Assembly: GCF_902729445.1 (NCBI RefSeq)
Contig: NZ_CACVCE010000023.1
Span: 198,539 to 262,538 of the forward strand
Length of the DNA: 64,000 nucleotides
Direction: 5' to 3'
DNA from: Magnetospirillum sp902729445
GTDB lineage: Bacteria; Pseudomonadota; Alphaproteobacteria; Rhodospirillales; Magnetospirillaceae
The stretch's first letter is position 1. The number at the start of each line of letters is the position of its first letter. The notes under the pieces are model-generated. The model worked only from the letters and a program-made list of their open reading frames with translations. It searched no databases and was not told the DNA's origin. This document shows positions 23,833-31,354 of the stretch, one piece after another. Both the position numbers and the translations under genes were made by a program.

Positions 23833-23969
23833 GAGCGCCGATCCTCAATTGTGAGGCGCGGCGCTCCGGCGAGCGTTGAGCGAGCGGCCAAGCGGCCGGA
23901 TGGCCGCGCCCGGTGAGGGGCAATCATCAAATGAGACCATCGTGCGCCATATTTGGCGCTCGATGGTCT
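23833..23969. repeat. Structured intergenic repeat, copy A
   Basis: A multi-hairpin element following the gene at 23127. The outer hairpin has GAGCGCCG/CGGCGCTC arms (23833-23866); a second has GCGGCC/GGCCGC arms; the last has AGACCATCG-type arms (23934-23969, 16 bp with one mismatch). The connecting GCGCCCGGTGAGGGGCA and ATGAGACCA segments are shared with copy C at 46799-46922, and in reverse complement with copy B at 26158-26283. Confidence 0.7.
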
Positions 23970-23977
23970 AGTGGAAA

Positions 23978-24020
23978 TGACGAAGGGCCCGGGGCTGGAT
24001 CAGCCTCGGGCCCTTTGTCA
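23978..24020. terminator. Bidirectional terminator-like hairpin before mutM
   Basis: AAGGGCCCG and CGGGCCCTT arms extend inward through GGCTG/CAGCC and outward through TGAC/GTCA, giving a very long stem with a GAT loop and short A/T tracts on both sides. It probably ends the transcript of the gene at 23127. The rest of 23823-24143 holds repeat copy A and no gene. Confidence 0.65.
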
Positions 24021-24143
24021 TGTCTGCGGCCTGGACGCAAGTGTGGCGGTGACAGGAACGTATATAGAACAAACGGGCCGGGCCGGTCAAGGGCTTTTTT
24101 CGCCCCCCTTGCCGGGCCGGCACTTTTCCCGCAAGCTGCCGCC

Positions 24144-24986
24144 ATGCCTGAATTGCCCGAAGTCGAGACGGTGGCGCGGGGACTGGCCGCCGTGTGGGAA
24201 GGACGCTCCCTGGTCAGGGTCGAGTGCCGCCGGCCCGACCTCAGAAAGCCTCTGCCGCCCGATTTCGCCCCTCGCCTGACCGGCCGGCGGATCGACCGGG
24301 TGGGGCGGCGCGCCAAATACCTGCAGGTCTTCCTGGATGACGGACTGGTGATGCTGGGTCATCTGGGCATGTCGGGGCGCATGGTCATCTCGCAAGGGCG
24401 CAACGAGCCGCCGGGCAAGCACGACCATGTGCTGTTCGTCACCGACCAGGGGGTGACGGTGACCTTTTGCGATCCGCGCCGCTTCGGGCTTCTGGATTTG
24501 TGCACGATCGATCAATTGGCTGCCCATCCATTGATGGCTGCCCTGGGGCCCGAGCCGCTGGACCAGGATTTCACCCCGGCCGTGCTGGGTGCTGCCCTGA
24601 ACAGCAAGGCGACGCCGATCAAGGTGGCGCTGCTGGATCAGTCGGTGGTGGCCGGCCTGGGCAACATCTATGTTTCGGAAAGCTGTTTTCGTGCCGGCAT
24701 CCTGCCGACGCGCGCCGCCGGCTCGCTGAAGAAGGCGGAAATCGCCCGACTGGTCCCGGCCATCAAGGCGGTCCTGACCGAGGCGATCGCCGCCGGCGGC
24801 TCGTCGTTGAAGGATCATGTGCGGCCCGACGGCGAACTGGGCTATTTTCAGCATTCGTTTGCGGTTTATGATCGCGCGGGCGAGGCTTGCCCGGGCTGCA
24901 CCTGCGATGTGGGGCGGACCGGCGGCATCACCCGCATCGTCCAGGCCGGACGATCGACCTTCTTTTGTGCCAACAAGCAATCGTGA
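24144..24986 (+). CDS. mutM: Formamidopyrimidine-DNA glycosylase
   Basis: A 280-residue base-excision repair enzyme removing oxidised purines such as 8-oxoguanine. The N-terminus PELPEVETVARGL holds the catalytic Pro and Glu, LGHLGMSGRM is the family block, and the H2TH region is VAGLGNIYVSESCFRAGI. The C-terminal zinc finger is odd: it has CPGC and FFC, but the place of the fourth Cys reads C-A-N-K-Q, so Lys replaces it. The protein is otherwise full length. The next gene starts at or just after its stop, suggesting an operon. Confidence 0.95.
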   Translation: MPELPEVETVARGLAAVWEGRSLVRVECRRPDLRKPLPPDFAPRLTGRRIDRVGRRAKYLQVFLDDGLVMLGHLGMSGRMVISQGRNEPPGKHDHVLFVTDQGVTVTFCDPRRFGLLDLCTIDQLAAHPLMAALGPEPLDQDFTPAVLGAALNSKATPIKVALLDQSVVAGLGNIYVSESCFRAGILPTRAAGSLKKAEIARLVPAIKAVLTEAIAAGGSSLKDHVRPDGELGYFQHSFAVYDRAGEACPGCTCDVGRTGGITRIVQAGRSTFFCANKQS

Positions 24987-24991
24987 CGGAC

Positions 24992-25351
24992 ATGCGCATC
25001 CTTCCTGCCATCGTGGTCGCCCTGGGACTGGCCTTCGCCGCAACGGGGGCCGGCGCTCAAGGGGCCGCCTTCCTGTCGGCCTATGAGGATCTGCCGTTGG
25101 CGCCGGGCTTGACCGAGGTCGCCGGCGCCGGTCTGTCGTTCGACACCCCCCAGGGCCGCATCGTCGAGGCCATGGCCCGCTCGGGCGCCAAGGCCGCCGA
25201 CATCTTGTCCTTCTATGCCGAGACCTTGCCGCAATTGGGCTGGTCCAAGGCCGGCGACGCCCGCTATCGCCGCGACGCCGAAGTGCTGACCATCGAGGCC
25301 CGGCCCGACGGGCGCCAGACCCTTGTCCATTTCACCATTTCCCCCGAATAG
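24992..25351 (+). CDS. Secreted conserved hypothetical protein
   Basis: A 119-residue protein with a clear signal peptide (MRILPAIVVALGLAFAATGAGAQ) and a small domain with alternating strands and helices: SAYEDLPLAPGLTEVAGAGLSFDTPQGRIVEA, then ADILSFYAETLPQLGWS. The repeated L-P/LGW pattern suggests a small periplasmic domain that senses or binds, but no family name is certain. A GTG at 24983 overlapping the mutM stop is an alternative start. It lies between mutM and an enoyl-CoA hydratase. Confidence 0.7.
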   Translation: MRILPAIVVALGLAFAATGAGAQGAAFLSAYEDLPLAPGLTEVAGAGLSFDTPQGRIVEAMARSGAKAADILSFYAETLPQLGWSKAGDARYRRDAEVLTIEARPDGRQTLVHFTISPE

Positions 25352-25380
25352 AACCGCCCACAAAGGGAGCATCAAGACCC

Positions 25381-26157
25381 ATGCCCTACGAAAACATCCT
25401 GGTCGAGACCCGCGGCCCCGTCGGCCTGATCACCCTGAACCGGCCGAAGGCGCTGAACGCGCTGTGCGCCGCCCTGATCCGCGAGCTGGGTGCCGCGCTG
25501 GACGCCTTCGAGGCCGATAACGAGATCGGCGCCATCGTGCTGACCGGCTCGGAAAAGGCCTTCGCCGCCGGTGCCGACATCAAGGAGATGGCCACCAAGT
25601 CCTACATGGACGTCTATCTGGCCGACTTCATCACCAACGGCTGGGAACAGGTGACCAAGTGCCGCAAGCCGGTGATCGCGGCGGTGGCCGGCTATGCCCT
25701 GGGTGGCGGCTGCGAGATGGCGATGATGTGCGACTTCATCCTGGCCGCCGATACCGCCAAGTTCGGTCAGCCGGAAATCACCATCGGCACCATTCCGGGT
25801 GCTGGCGGCACCCAGCGCCTGACCCGCGCCGTCGGCAAGGCCAAGGCGATGGAAATGTGCCTGACCGGCCGCATGATGGACGCCGCCGAGGCCGAGCGCG
25901 CCGGCCTGGTCAGCCGCATCATCCCCGCCGCCGATCTGGTGGACGAGGCCATCAAGGTCGCCGAGCGCATCGCCGAGATGAGCCGTCCGGTGGTCATGCT
26001 GTGCAAGGAATCGGTCAACGCCGCCTTCGAGACCACCCTGACCCAGGGCGTCAAGTTCGAGCGCCGGCTGTTCCACTCGACCTTCGCCACCGAGGATCAG
26101 AAGGAAGGCATGGCCGCCTTCGCCGAAAAGCGCACGCCGTCCTTCAAGAATCGCTAA
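25381..26157 (+). CDS. Enoyl-CoA hydratase
   Basis: A 258-residue crotonase-fold enzyme hydrating trans-2-enoyl-CoA in fatty-acid or amino-acid breakdown. FAAGADIKEM forms one half of the oxyanion hole, ALGGGCEMAMMCD carries the first catalytic Glu, and FGQPEITIGTIPGAGGTQRL the second; both are present, as in true short-chain hydratases. Length is standard. Its stop is joined to structured repeat copy B, then to a terminator shared with the convergent gene. Confidence 0.93.
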   Translation: MPYENILVETRGPVGLITLNRPKALNALCAALIRELGAALDAFEADNEIGAIVLTGSEKAFAAGADIKEMATKSYMDVYLADFITNGWEQVTKCRKPVIAAVAGYALGGGCEMAMMCDFILAADTAKFGQPEITIGTIPGAGGTQRLTRAVGKAKAMEMCLTGRMMDAAEAERAGLVSRIIPAADLVDEAIKVAERIAEMSRPVVMLCKESVNAAFETTLTQGVKFERRLFHSTFATEDQKEGMAAFAEKRTPSFKNR

Positions 26158-26283
26158 ACCAAGATGAAGTCATCTTGGTCCAGCTTTTTCTTGTCCCTCG
26201 CCGGGCGCAAACCTCCGGTTTGCTTGGCCGCGGCCGCAATGGCCGCTGGAGCAGGATGATTTCCACCTGAAATCACCCTGCTC
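26158..26283. repeat. Structured intergenic repeat, copy B
   Basis: It starts one base after the stop of the enoyl-CoA hydratase. Hairpins: ACCAAGATG/CATCTTGGT (26158-26180), GCAAACC/GGTTTGC (26207-26223), a GCGGCC/GGCCGC pair, and GAGCAGG/CCTGCTC with inner TGATTT/AAATCA (26249-26283). The copy is in reverse orientation to copies A and C. Against copy C the middle stem changes from GCATGCC/GGCATGC to GCAAACC/GGTTTGC, keeping the pairing. Confidence 0.8.
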
Positions 26284-26303
26284 GAGGACAGGAGCGCGAG
26301 AAG

Positions 26304-26329
26304 GGGCGCCCCCAGCGGGGCGCCCTTTT
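26304..26329. terminator. Intrinsic terminator between convergent genes
   Basis: GGGCGCCCC and GGGGCGCCC arms with a CAGC loop are followed by TTTT on the plus strand. The T-run touches the stop codon of the convergent gene at 26329, so the hairpin serves the enoyl-CoA hydratase. Confidence 0.8.
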
Positions 26330-26748
26330 CACAGGCGCTGCACGCTCCAGCCCATCAGGCGGATGATGCCGTGTTCCATGCGCGGCCGGACCAGCCCGGT
26401 GGCGATCTCGACATAGGAACAATAACGCTGCGACTTGGCGTCGTCCTTGACCTTCAGCATCAGGCCGGTGCGGTTGGCGAAGGCGTCGCCAATCTCGGGC
26501 GGCGTGCGTTCCGGTCCGTCGGAAAAGGCCAGCGATACCCCATCGACCGGAACCAGCGGCAATTCCGGGTCGATATAGCGCAACGCCATGCGGCCGGGCT
26601 CGGGCCGGGGCTCCAGCACCACCAGGAAGTGATTGGTGTGTTCCTTGCCGATGCGCTCGGCCTTCAGGCACAAGGCGCGAACACCGTCCAACTCCAGGGT
26701 CACGAAGCTGCCGGCGGCGATTTCGTAAGCGGGCTTGGGCGTGGTCAC
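26329..26748 (-). CDS. Hypothetical protein
   Basis: A 139-residue soluble, mainly beta protein (YEIAAGSFVTLELDGVRALCLKA, then HTNHFLVVLEPRPEPG), ending GIIRLMGWSVQRL. It is not recognised. The GTG start at 26748 overlaps the stop of the upstream TPR gene in a GTGA junction, which argues for coupling and for this start rather than the longer open frame upstream. Confidence 0.65.
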   Translation of the reverse strand: MTTPKPAYEIAAGSFVTLELDGVRALCLKAERIGKEHTNHFLVVLEPRPEPGRMALRYIDPELPLVPVDGVSLAFSDGPERTPPEIGDAFANRTGLMLKVKDDAKSQRYCSYVEIATGLVRPRMEHGIIRLMGWSVQRL

Positions 26749-27488
26749 TTGGCCTTCATCTCCATTTTCTGAATGTTCAGGCGGGCGGTCTCGGCCGCCT
26801 CGGTGTGCGGGGCCACGTCGATGGCGCGGGCCCAATCGGCGCGGGCGCCGGCATCGTCGCCGGCCAGGCGCTTCAAGATGCCGCGTTCCAACAACGCGTC
26901 GGGGAAGTCGGGGTCCAGCTTCAGGGCCTGTTCGACATCGTCGCGAGCCCCGGGCAGATTGTCCTGGTAGCGAAAGGCGCTGGCCCGCAGCACCAATGCC
27001 TCGACCCGGTGGGGCTGGCGGCGCAGCAGGCCGGTCAGGATATCGACGACCTCGTTGTAATGGTGGACCTGGGCCAGCAGCACCGCGTGGTCCAGCAAGA
27101 TCTCGGGGTCGCCCGGGGCCAGGATCAGGGCGCCCCGCTGGGCGGCGTCGGCACGTTGCAGCTTGCCGGCCAGCATCCAGGCCTGGGCCGCCTGGGCCAG
27201 CATCTGGGCCCGCACGCTGTCCTCGCGCACGCTTTCGTTGGCCAGGGTTTCCAGCCGGGTCGCCGCCTCGCCATACTTGCCCAGGCCGATCAGGGCGACG
27301 GCGCCGCAATGGCGCGCCGCCTCGCCGCCGCCCAGCGACTGCCAGGTCAGCGCCTCTTCCCAGCCCTGTTCGGGTTTGTCCTTGGCCATGACCAGGCAGA
27401 CCCGGTACTCCTCGGGGCCATCGATGGTCTGGGCCAGGGCGGGAAGGGCCAGGCCGGAAAGGATCAGGGCAAGAAGAGCGCGGCGCAT
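26745..27488 (-). CDS. Periplasmic TPR-repeat protein
   Basis: A 247-residue protein with a signal peptide (MRRALLALILSGLALPALA) and about five tetratricopeptide repeats, e.g. VEALVLRASAFRYQDNLPGARDDVEQALKLDPDFPDALLERGIL. TPRs act in protein-protein contact; partner unknown. It overlaps the following gene by four bases. The name of the pathway cannot be inferred from its neighbours. Confidence 0.8.
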   Translation of the reverse strand: MRRALLALILSGLALPALAQTIDGPEEYRVCLVMAKDKPEQGWEEALTWQSLGGGEAARHCGAVALIGLGKYGEAATRLETLANESVREDSVRAQMLAQAAQAWMLAGKLQRADAAQRGALILAPGDPEILLDHAVLLAQVHHYNEVVDILTGLLRRQPHRVEALVLRASAFRYQDNLPGARDDVEQALKLDPDFPDALLERGILKRLAGDDAGARADWARAIDVAPHTEAAETARLNIQKMEMKAK

Positions 27489-27557
27489 GGAAATCCTGGC
27501 GGGGTTGTCGGGCTGGCATTAGTGTGGTCAGCGGGGCCGACAACGCAAGGGCTAAGG

Positions 27558-28406
27558 ATGAGCAGGCGCTTCTTCCTGTTTGGTTTGGGTTTCTCCGGCC
27601 GGGTCATCGCCCGGGCTCTGCTGGATGCCGGCTGGCAGGTCGCCGGCACCACCCGCTCGGGAGAAAGCGCTGACCTGCCCGAAATCACCGTCCATCCGTT
27701 CGACCGCGACCATCCGCTGCCGGCGGGCGCGCTGGACGGGGTCACCCACGTCCTGTCCTCGGTGCCGCCCGACGAAATGGGCGATCCGGTGGTCGATGTC
27801 ATGGGCGAGCACCTGCGGGCGCTGGCGCCGTCCTGGGTCGGCTATCTGTCGACAACCGGGGTTTACGGCGATCGCGGCGGCGACTGGGTCGACGAGGACA
27901 GTCCGCTGATGCCGGGTCTGGATCGGTCGCGGCGCCGCGTCGCGGCGGAAGCCGCCTGGCTTTCGCTGGGACTGGCGGTCCATATCTTCCGCCTGGCCGG
28001 CATCTACGGTCCCGGCCGCTCGGCCATCGACACCGTGCGAAACGGCCAGGCCCGGCGCATCGTCAAGCCCGGCCAGGTGTTCAGCCGCATCCATGTCGAA
28101 GACATCGCCGGTGCCGTGCTGGCCTCGATCGCCAGGCCGCATCCCGGCGGCCGGATCTATAATCTGTGCGACGACGACCCCGCCCCGCCGCAAGAGGTGA
28201 TCCTCCATGCCTGCACCCTGTTGGGCGTCGAGCCGCCGCCGGAAATCGACTGGGATCAGGCGAAGGCCAGCCTGTCGCCGATGGCGCTCAGCTTCTATGC
28301 CGATAATAAAAGGGTCAGAAATGATCGGATGAAAACCGAGTTGGGCGTAGAACTTCGCTATCCGACCTACCACGAAGGTTTGAAGTCGATCCTTCTTGGG
28401 CACTAG
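27558..28406 (+). CDS. NAD(P)-dependent epimerase/dehydratase-like protein
   Basis: A 282-residue Rossmann-fold protein of the extended SDR group. The nucleotide loop is FLFGLGFSGRVIARALLDAGW; YLSTTGVYGDRGG corresponds to the active-site strand with Ser/Thr and Tyr, though the usual YxxxK is not clear (RSRRRVAAEAAW follows). FRLAGIYGPGRS and VFSRIHVEDIAGAVLASI are conserved in YeeZ-like proteins. Substrate unknown. An AAGG ribosome site precedes the ATG at 27558. Confidence 0.8.
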   Translation: MSRRFFLFGLGFSGRVIARALLDAGWQVAGTTRSGESADLPEITVHPFDRDHPLPAGALDGVTHVLSSVPPDEMGDPVVDVMGEHLRALAPSWVGYLSTTGVYGDRGGDWVDEDSPLMPGLDRSRRRVAAEAAWLSLGLAVHIFRLAGIYGPGRSAIDTVRNGQARRIVKPGQVFSRIHVEDIAGAVLASIARPHPGGRIYNLCDDDPAPPQEVILHACTLLGVEPPPEIDWDQAKASLSPMALSFYADNKRVRNDRMKTELGVELRYPTYHEGLKSILLGH

Positions 28407-28493
28407 ACGGAATGTGGATCGGCATTTCCATGTTGTAAAACTAATGTAGCGACACGTAACATGCCGGCCGGGGTGAAGTCGGAGTGTCAAAGC

Positions 28494-30821
28494 ATGAAGT
28501 TCGGTCTCGCGGTTCGGTTCGGATTATGGCTGGTGGCGGTGTCGCTGGTGACCGCCCTGGTGATCGGCGTCGCGGTCAACAACCATGCCGATTCCCTGGT
28601 GCGCCAGGCCGAGGAACGCGAACTGCACGGCCGCTTCGACCAGTTGGAAGAGGCCATCGCCGCCTCGTCGCGACAGGCGGAATCGCTGGCCGCTTTGGTG
28701 GCGGCAATCCCCGGCATCGGCGAACTGGTGGCCGCCGGCGACCGCGATGCCTTGGCGCGGCAGTGGGTGCCGGCCTATCAGCAAATCGCCAAGACCTATG
28801 GCATGGAGCAATTTCAGTTCCACCTGCCGCCGGCGACCTCGTTCCTGCGGGTCCATTCCCCCAAGAAGTTCGGTGACGACCTGTCGGCCATCCGCCAGAC
28901 GGTGGTGCGCACCAACAATACCAAGTCGGCCACCCGCGGCCTGGAATACGGCGTCGCCGGGTTGGGCGTGCGCGGCGTGGTGCCGGTGATGAACGGCGGC
29001 ACCCATGTCGGCTCGGTCGAGTTCGGCCTGTCGTTCGGCCAGCCCTTTTTCGACGATTTCAAGAAGCAGCATGGCGTCGATGTCGCCTTGCACGTCAAGG
29101 CCGGTGACGGTTTCAAGGCGCTGGCCGGCACGCTGGGTGACAACAGCCGGGTGACGGCCGCTGACCTGGCGGCGGCACTGGCTGGCCAAGCGGTGATCAA
29201 GACGGCCCAGGACGGCGGCGCCCGTCTGGCGGTGCTGGCCCATGTCATCCCCGATTATTCCGGTCAGCCGCTGGGCGTGATCGAGCTGGTGATGGATGCC
29301 AGCCATTACGCCGCCCTGCAGGCCTCGGGCAGGAGGACCATACTGTTGTTGATCGCCGGGACCTTGGTGCTGGCCGCCCTTCTTGCCGTGGCGATCGCTC
29401 GCGGCATTACCGGGCCGATCTCCGAGATGACCGAGGCGATGGTGCGCATCAGCCGCCACGATTTTGCCTTCGACTTGAAGAACAGCGCCCGGTCCGACGA
29501 GATCGGGCGGATGAGCCAGGCGCTGGCGGTGGTCCGCGACGAAGCGGGCGAGTTGGCGCGCCTGAAGGCAGAACAAGGCGAGATGGTCGCCAAGCTGGAA
29601 GCCAACCAGGCCGAACTGGGCCGCAGCATGCGCAAGCAGTTGGAAGGCGTGGTCGAGGCCGCCATCCAAAGCAACGAGGCCGCCGTGGTGCTGGCCAAGA
29701 TGATGGTCGATGTTCGCGCCGCCGCGTCGGAAAGCCAAGGCATCGCCGCCGCCATCGAGGAAATGGTGGCGTCGGTCAACACCATCGCCCAGACCTCGGA
29801 AGAAGTCGCGCACGAAGCGGGCGACGCCGAAACCGCGGCGCGGGATGGGGTCGGCGCCGCCGGCTCGGCGCGCACCGCCACCGACGCCTTGCTGGTGGCG
29901 GTCGGCGATGTCGGCGCCCGCATCGGCGATCTGGCCTCGGCGTCGCAGCAGATCGGCGACATCGTCAACCAGATCGAGGCGATCGCCAGCCAGACCAATC
30001 TGCTGGCGCTGAACGCCACCATCGAGGCGGCCAGGGCCGGTGAAGCCGGCAAGGGTTTCGCGGTGGTGGCCGGCGAGGTCAAGACCCTGGCCAGCCAGAC
30101 CGGCAAGGCCACCGAGGATATCCGCAACCGGATCGCCGGCCTGAAGTCCGACATGGATGCCGCCTTGGCCGCCATGCGCCAAAGCACCAGCGCGGTCGAG
30201 CAGGGCCGGGTGGCGGTCGATACCGTCACCGGCAGCCTGGATGCCATCGCGGGGCGCATCGACGGGGTGACCGGCCGCATGCGGGATATCGCCGGCATCC
30301 TGGGGCAGCAATCCAGTGCGGCGGCCGAAGTGTCGTCGGGCACCGCCCGCATCGCCGCCTTGTCCAACAAGAATTCCGACGAGATCAACCAGGTCCTCGA
30401 GGCGATGAGCCGGGCCGGCGCCGTTCTGGATCAGCGGGTCGAGGATTTCTCAAGCCTGGGCACTCCCGAAACGGTGATCACCATCGCCCAGAACGACCAT
30501 GTCCGCTTCAAGCGCAGCGTCGTCGATCGGCTGCTGGACCGCAGTCAACTGACCGCCGACAAACTGGCCGACCACCATACCTGCCGCCTGGGCCGGTGGT
30601 ACGATCAGGTGACCGACCCGGCCATCAAGGACCACCCGGCGTTCGCCCAATTGCTGGGGCCGCACCAGCGGGTCCACGCCCACGGCAAGCGGGCGCTGGA
30701 ACTGCACGGCCAGGGCGAGAAGGTGGCGGCGATGCAGGAAGTCGAGCTGCTCAACGACGCCTCGCACGAGGTCCTGGCCCTGCTGGACGAAATGGGGCGC
30801 AGCTTCAAGCCGGCCGAGTGA
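28494..30821 (+). CDS. Methyl-accepting chemotaxis protein with dCache-type sensor and CZB domain
   Basis: A 775-residue receptor. An N-terminal membrane helix is followed by a large periplasmic sensor resembling the dCache_3 type (FQFHLPPATSFLRVHSPKKFGDDLS ... GLEYGVAGLGVRGVVPV), a second membrane helix near residue 285, HAMP, and the signalling hairpin with IASQTNLLALNATIEAARAGEAGKGFAVVA. The C-terminus has the CZB zinc-binding domain: NDHVRFKR, HHTCRLGRWY and HQRVHAHGKR supply His/Cys ligands. ATG at 28494 has GGAG upstream. Ligand unknown; CZB domains respond to zinc or hypochlorous acid in known cases. Confidence 0.93.
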   Translation: MKFGLAVRFGLWLVAVSLVTALVIGVAVNNHADSLVRQAEERELHGRFDQLEEAIAASSRQAESLAALVAAIPGIGELVAAGDRDALARQWVPAYQQIAKTYGMEQFQFHLPPATSFLRVHSPKKFGDDLSAIRQTVVRTNNTKSATRGLEYGVAGLGVRGVVPVMNGGTHVGSVEFGLSFGQPFFDDFKKQHGVDVALHVKAGDGFKALAGTLGDNSRVTAADLAAALAGQAVIKTAQDGGARLAVLAHVIPDYSGQPLGVIELVMDASHYAALQASGRRTILLLIAGTLVLAALLAVAIARGITGPISEMTEAMVRISRHDFAFDLKNSARSDEIGRMSQALAVVRDEAGELARLKAEQGEMVAKLEANQAELGRSMRKQLEGVVEAAIQSNEAAVVLAKMMVDVRAAASESQGIAAAIEEMVASVNTIAQTSEEVAHEAGDAETAARDGVGAAGSARTATDALLVAVGDVGARIGDLASASQQIGDIVNQIEAIASQTNLLALNATIEAARAGEAGKGFAVVAGEVKTLASQTGKATEDIRNRIAGLKSDMDAALAAMRQSTSAVEQGRVAVDTVTGSLDAIAGRIDGVTGRMRDIAGILGQQSSAAAEVSSGTARIAALSNKNSDEINQVLEAMSRAGAVLDQRVEDFSSLGTPETVITIAQNDHVRFKRSVVDRLLDRSQLTADKLADHHTCRLGRWYDQVTDPAIKDHPAFAQLLGPHQRVHAHGKRALELHGQGEKVAAMQEVELLNDASHEVLALLDEMGRSFKPAE

Positions 30822-30822
30822 G

Positions 30823-30842
30823 GGCGGGGCTTCGGCCCCGCC
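30823..30842 (+). terminator. Hairpin after the chemoreceptor gene
   Basis: GGCGGGGC and GCCCCGCC arms close a TTCG tetraloop directly after the stop of the gene at 28494. There is no T-run, so it may act as a 3'-end stabiliser or Rho-dependent stop rather than an intrinsic terminator. Confidence 0.5.
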
Positions 30843-31036
30843 GGATCGCGCGTCGCTTGCCCAGAATGACAAGCCTTCATCTGTGCTGCCCGGCCTTGGC
30901 GGGCATCTGTGTTCATCGGTGTGAAATGACGCTTCGGCAGCGGTGTCCGACTCATCGAGGGGACCGCCGCGTGGGCCCTCGGGTCAAGCCCACTTCTGTC
31001 CGGTTTAATTTTCGCGGGACCATCCACACACCTCGT

Positions 31037-31066
31037 CGTCATGGCCGGGCTTGACCCGGCCATCCA
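31037..31066. repeat. Palindromic intergenic repeat
   Basis: ATGGCCGGG and CCCGGCCAT arms flank CTTGA. It is the single-arm form of the composite repeat at 75-134. Confidence 0.7.
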
Positions 31067-31118
31067 CGCGCATCCGCATAACGCGATGTTTCCATTCGAT
31101 TTTGTTCGGCACCACGGG

Positions 31119-31146
31119 GATGCCCGTGTCAAGCACGGGCATGACG
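31119..31146. repeat. Palindromic intergenic repeat
   Basis: GATGCCCGTG and CACGGGCATG arms flank TCAAG. It is a variant of the same dispersed family in reverse orientation to the repeat at 31037. Confidence 0.65.
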
Positions 31147-31354
31147 GAGTGTGGGGCCATGGCGTCGCGTCCCTTCCGGGCTCGAGGCTTTGAAAGGCGC
31201 GCGCCACAAGGGTTTGCGCCGCGACGTCTGAGATTGAACCGGACAGAAGTGGGTAAGCCTGAGGGTGACGAGACAGGGGTGCGGGAACCGCCCCCCAGCC
31301 GGCGAGGCGCTGAAACCTCCGGAAGACCTGTCGCGCGGCCGGAAACGGCCGGTC

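Larger units (their letters stand above)
30989..31253. repeat. MITE-like element with 17-bp inverted ends
   Basis: CCCACTTCTGTCCGGTT at 30989-31005 is repeated as a perfect inverse at 31237-31253, and the similarity continues imperfectly to both sides. The 265 bp between hold two separate palindromes of the CCGGGC type (31037-31066 and 31119-31146) and no coding frame that looks real. No target-site duplication was recognised. The whole of 30822-31354 lacks a convincing gene. Confidence 0.6.

Noticed and set aside
23934..23969. Possible tRNA or attachment site near the prophage
   Set aside because: The GGTCTAGTGG-like words come from a simple 16-bp hairpin; no cloverleaf or anticodon arm can be drawn.
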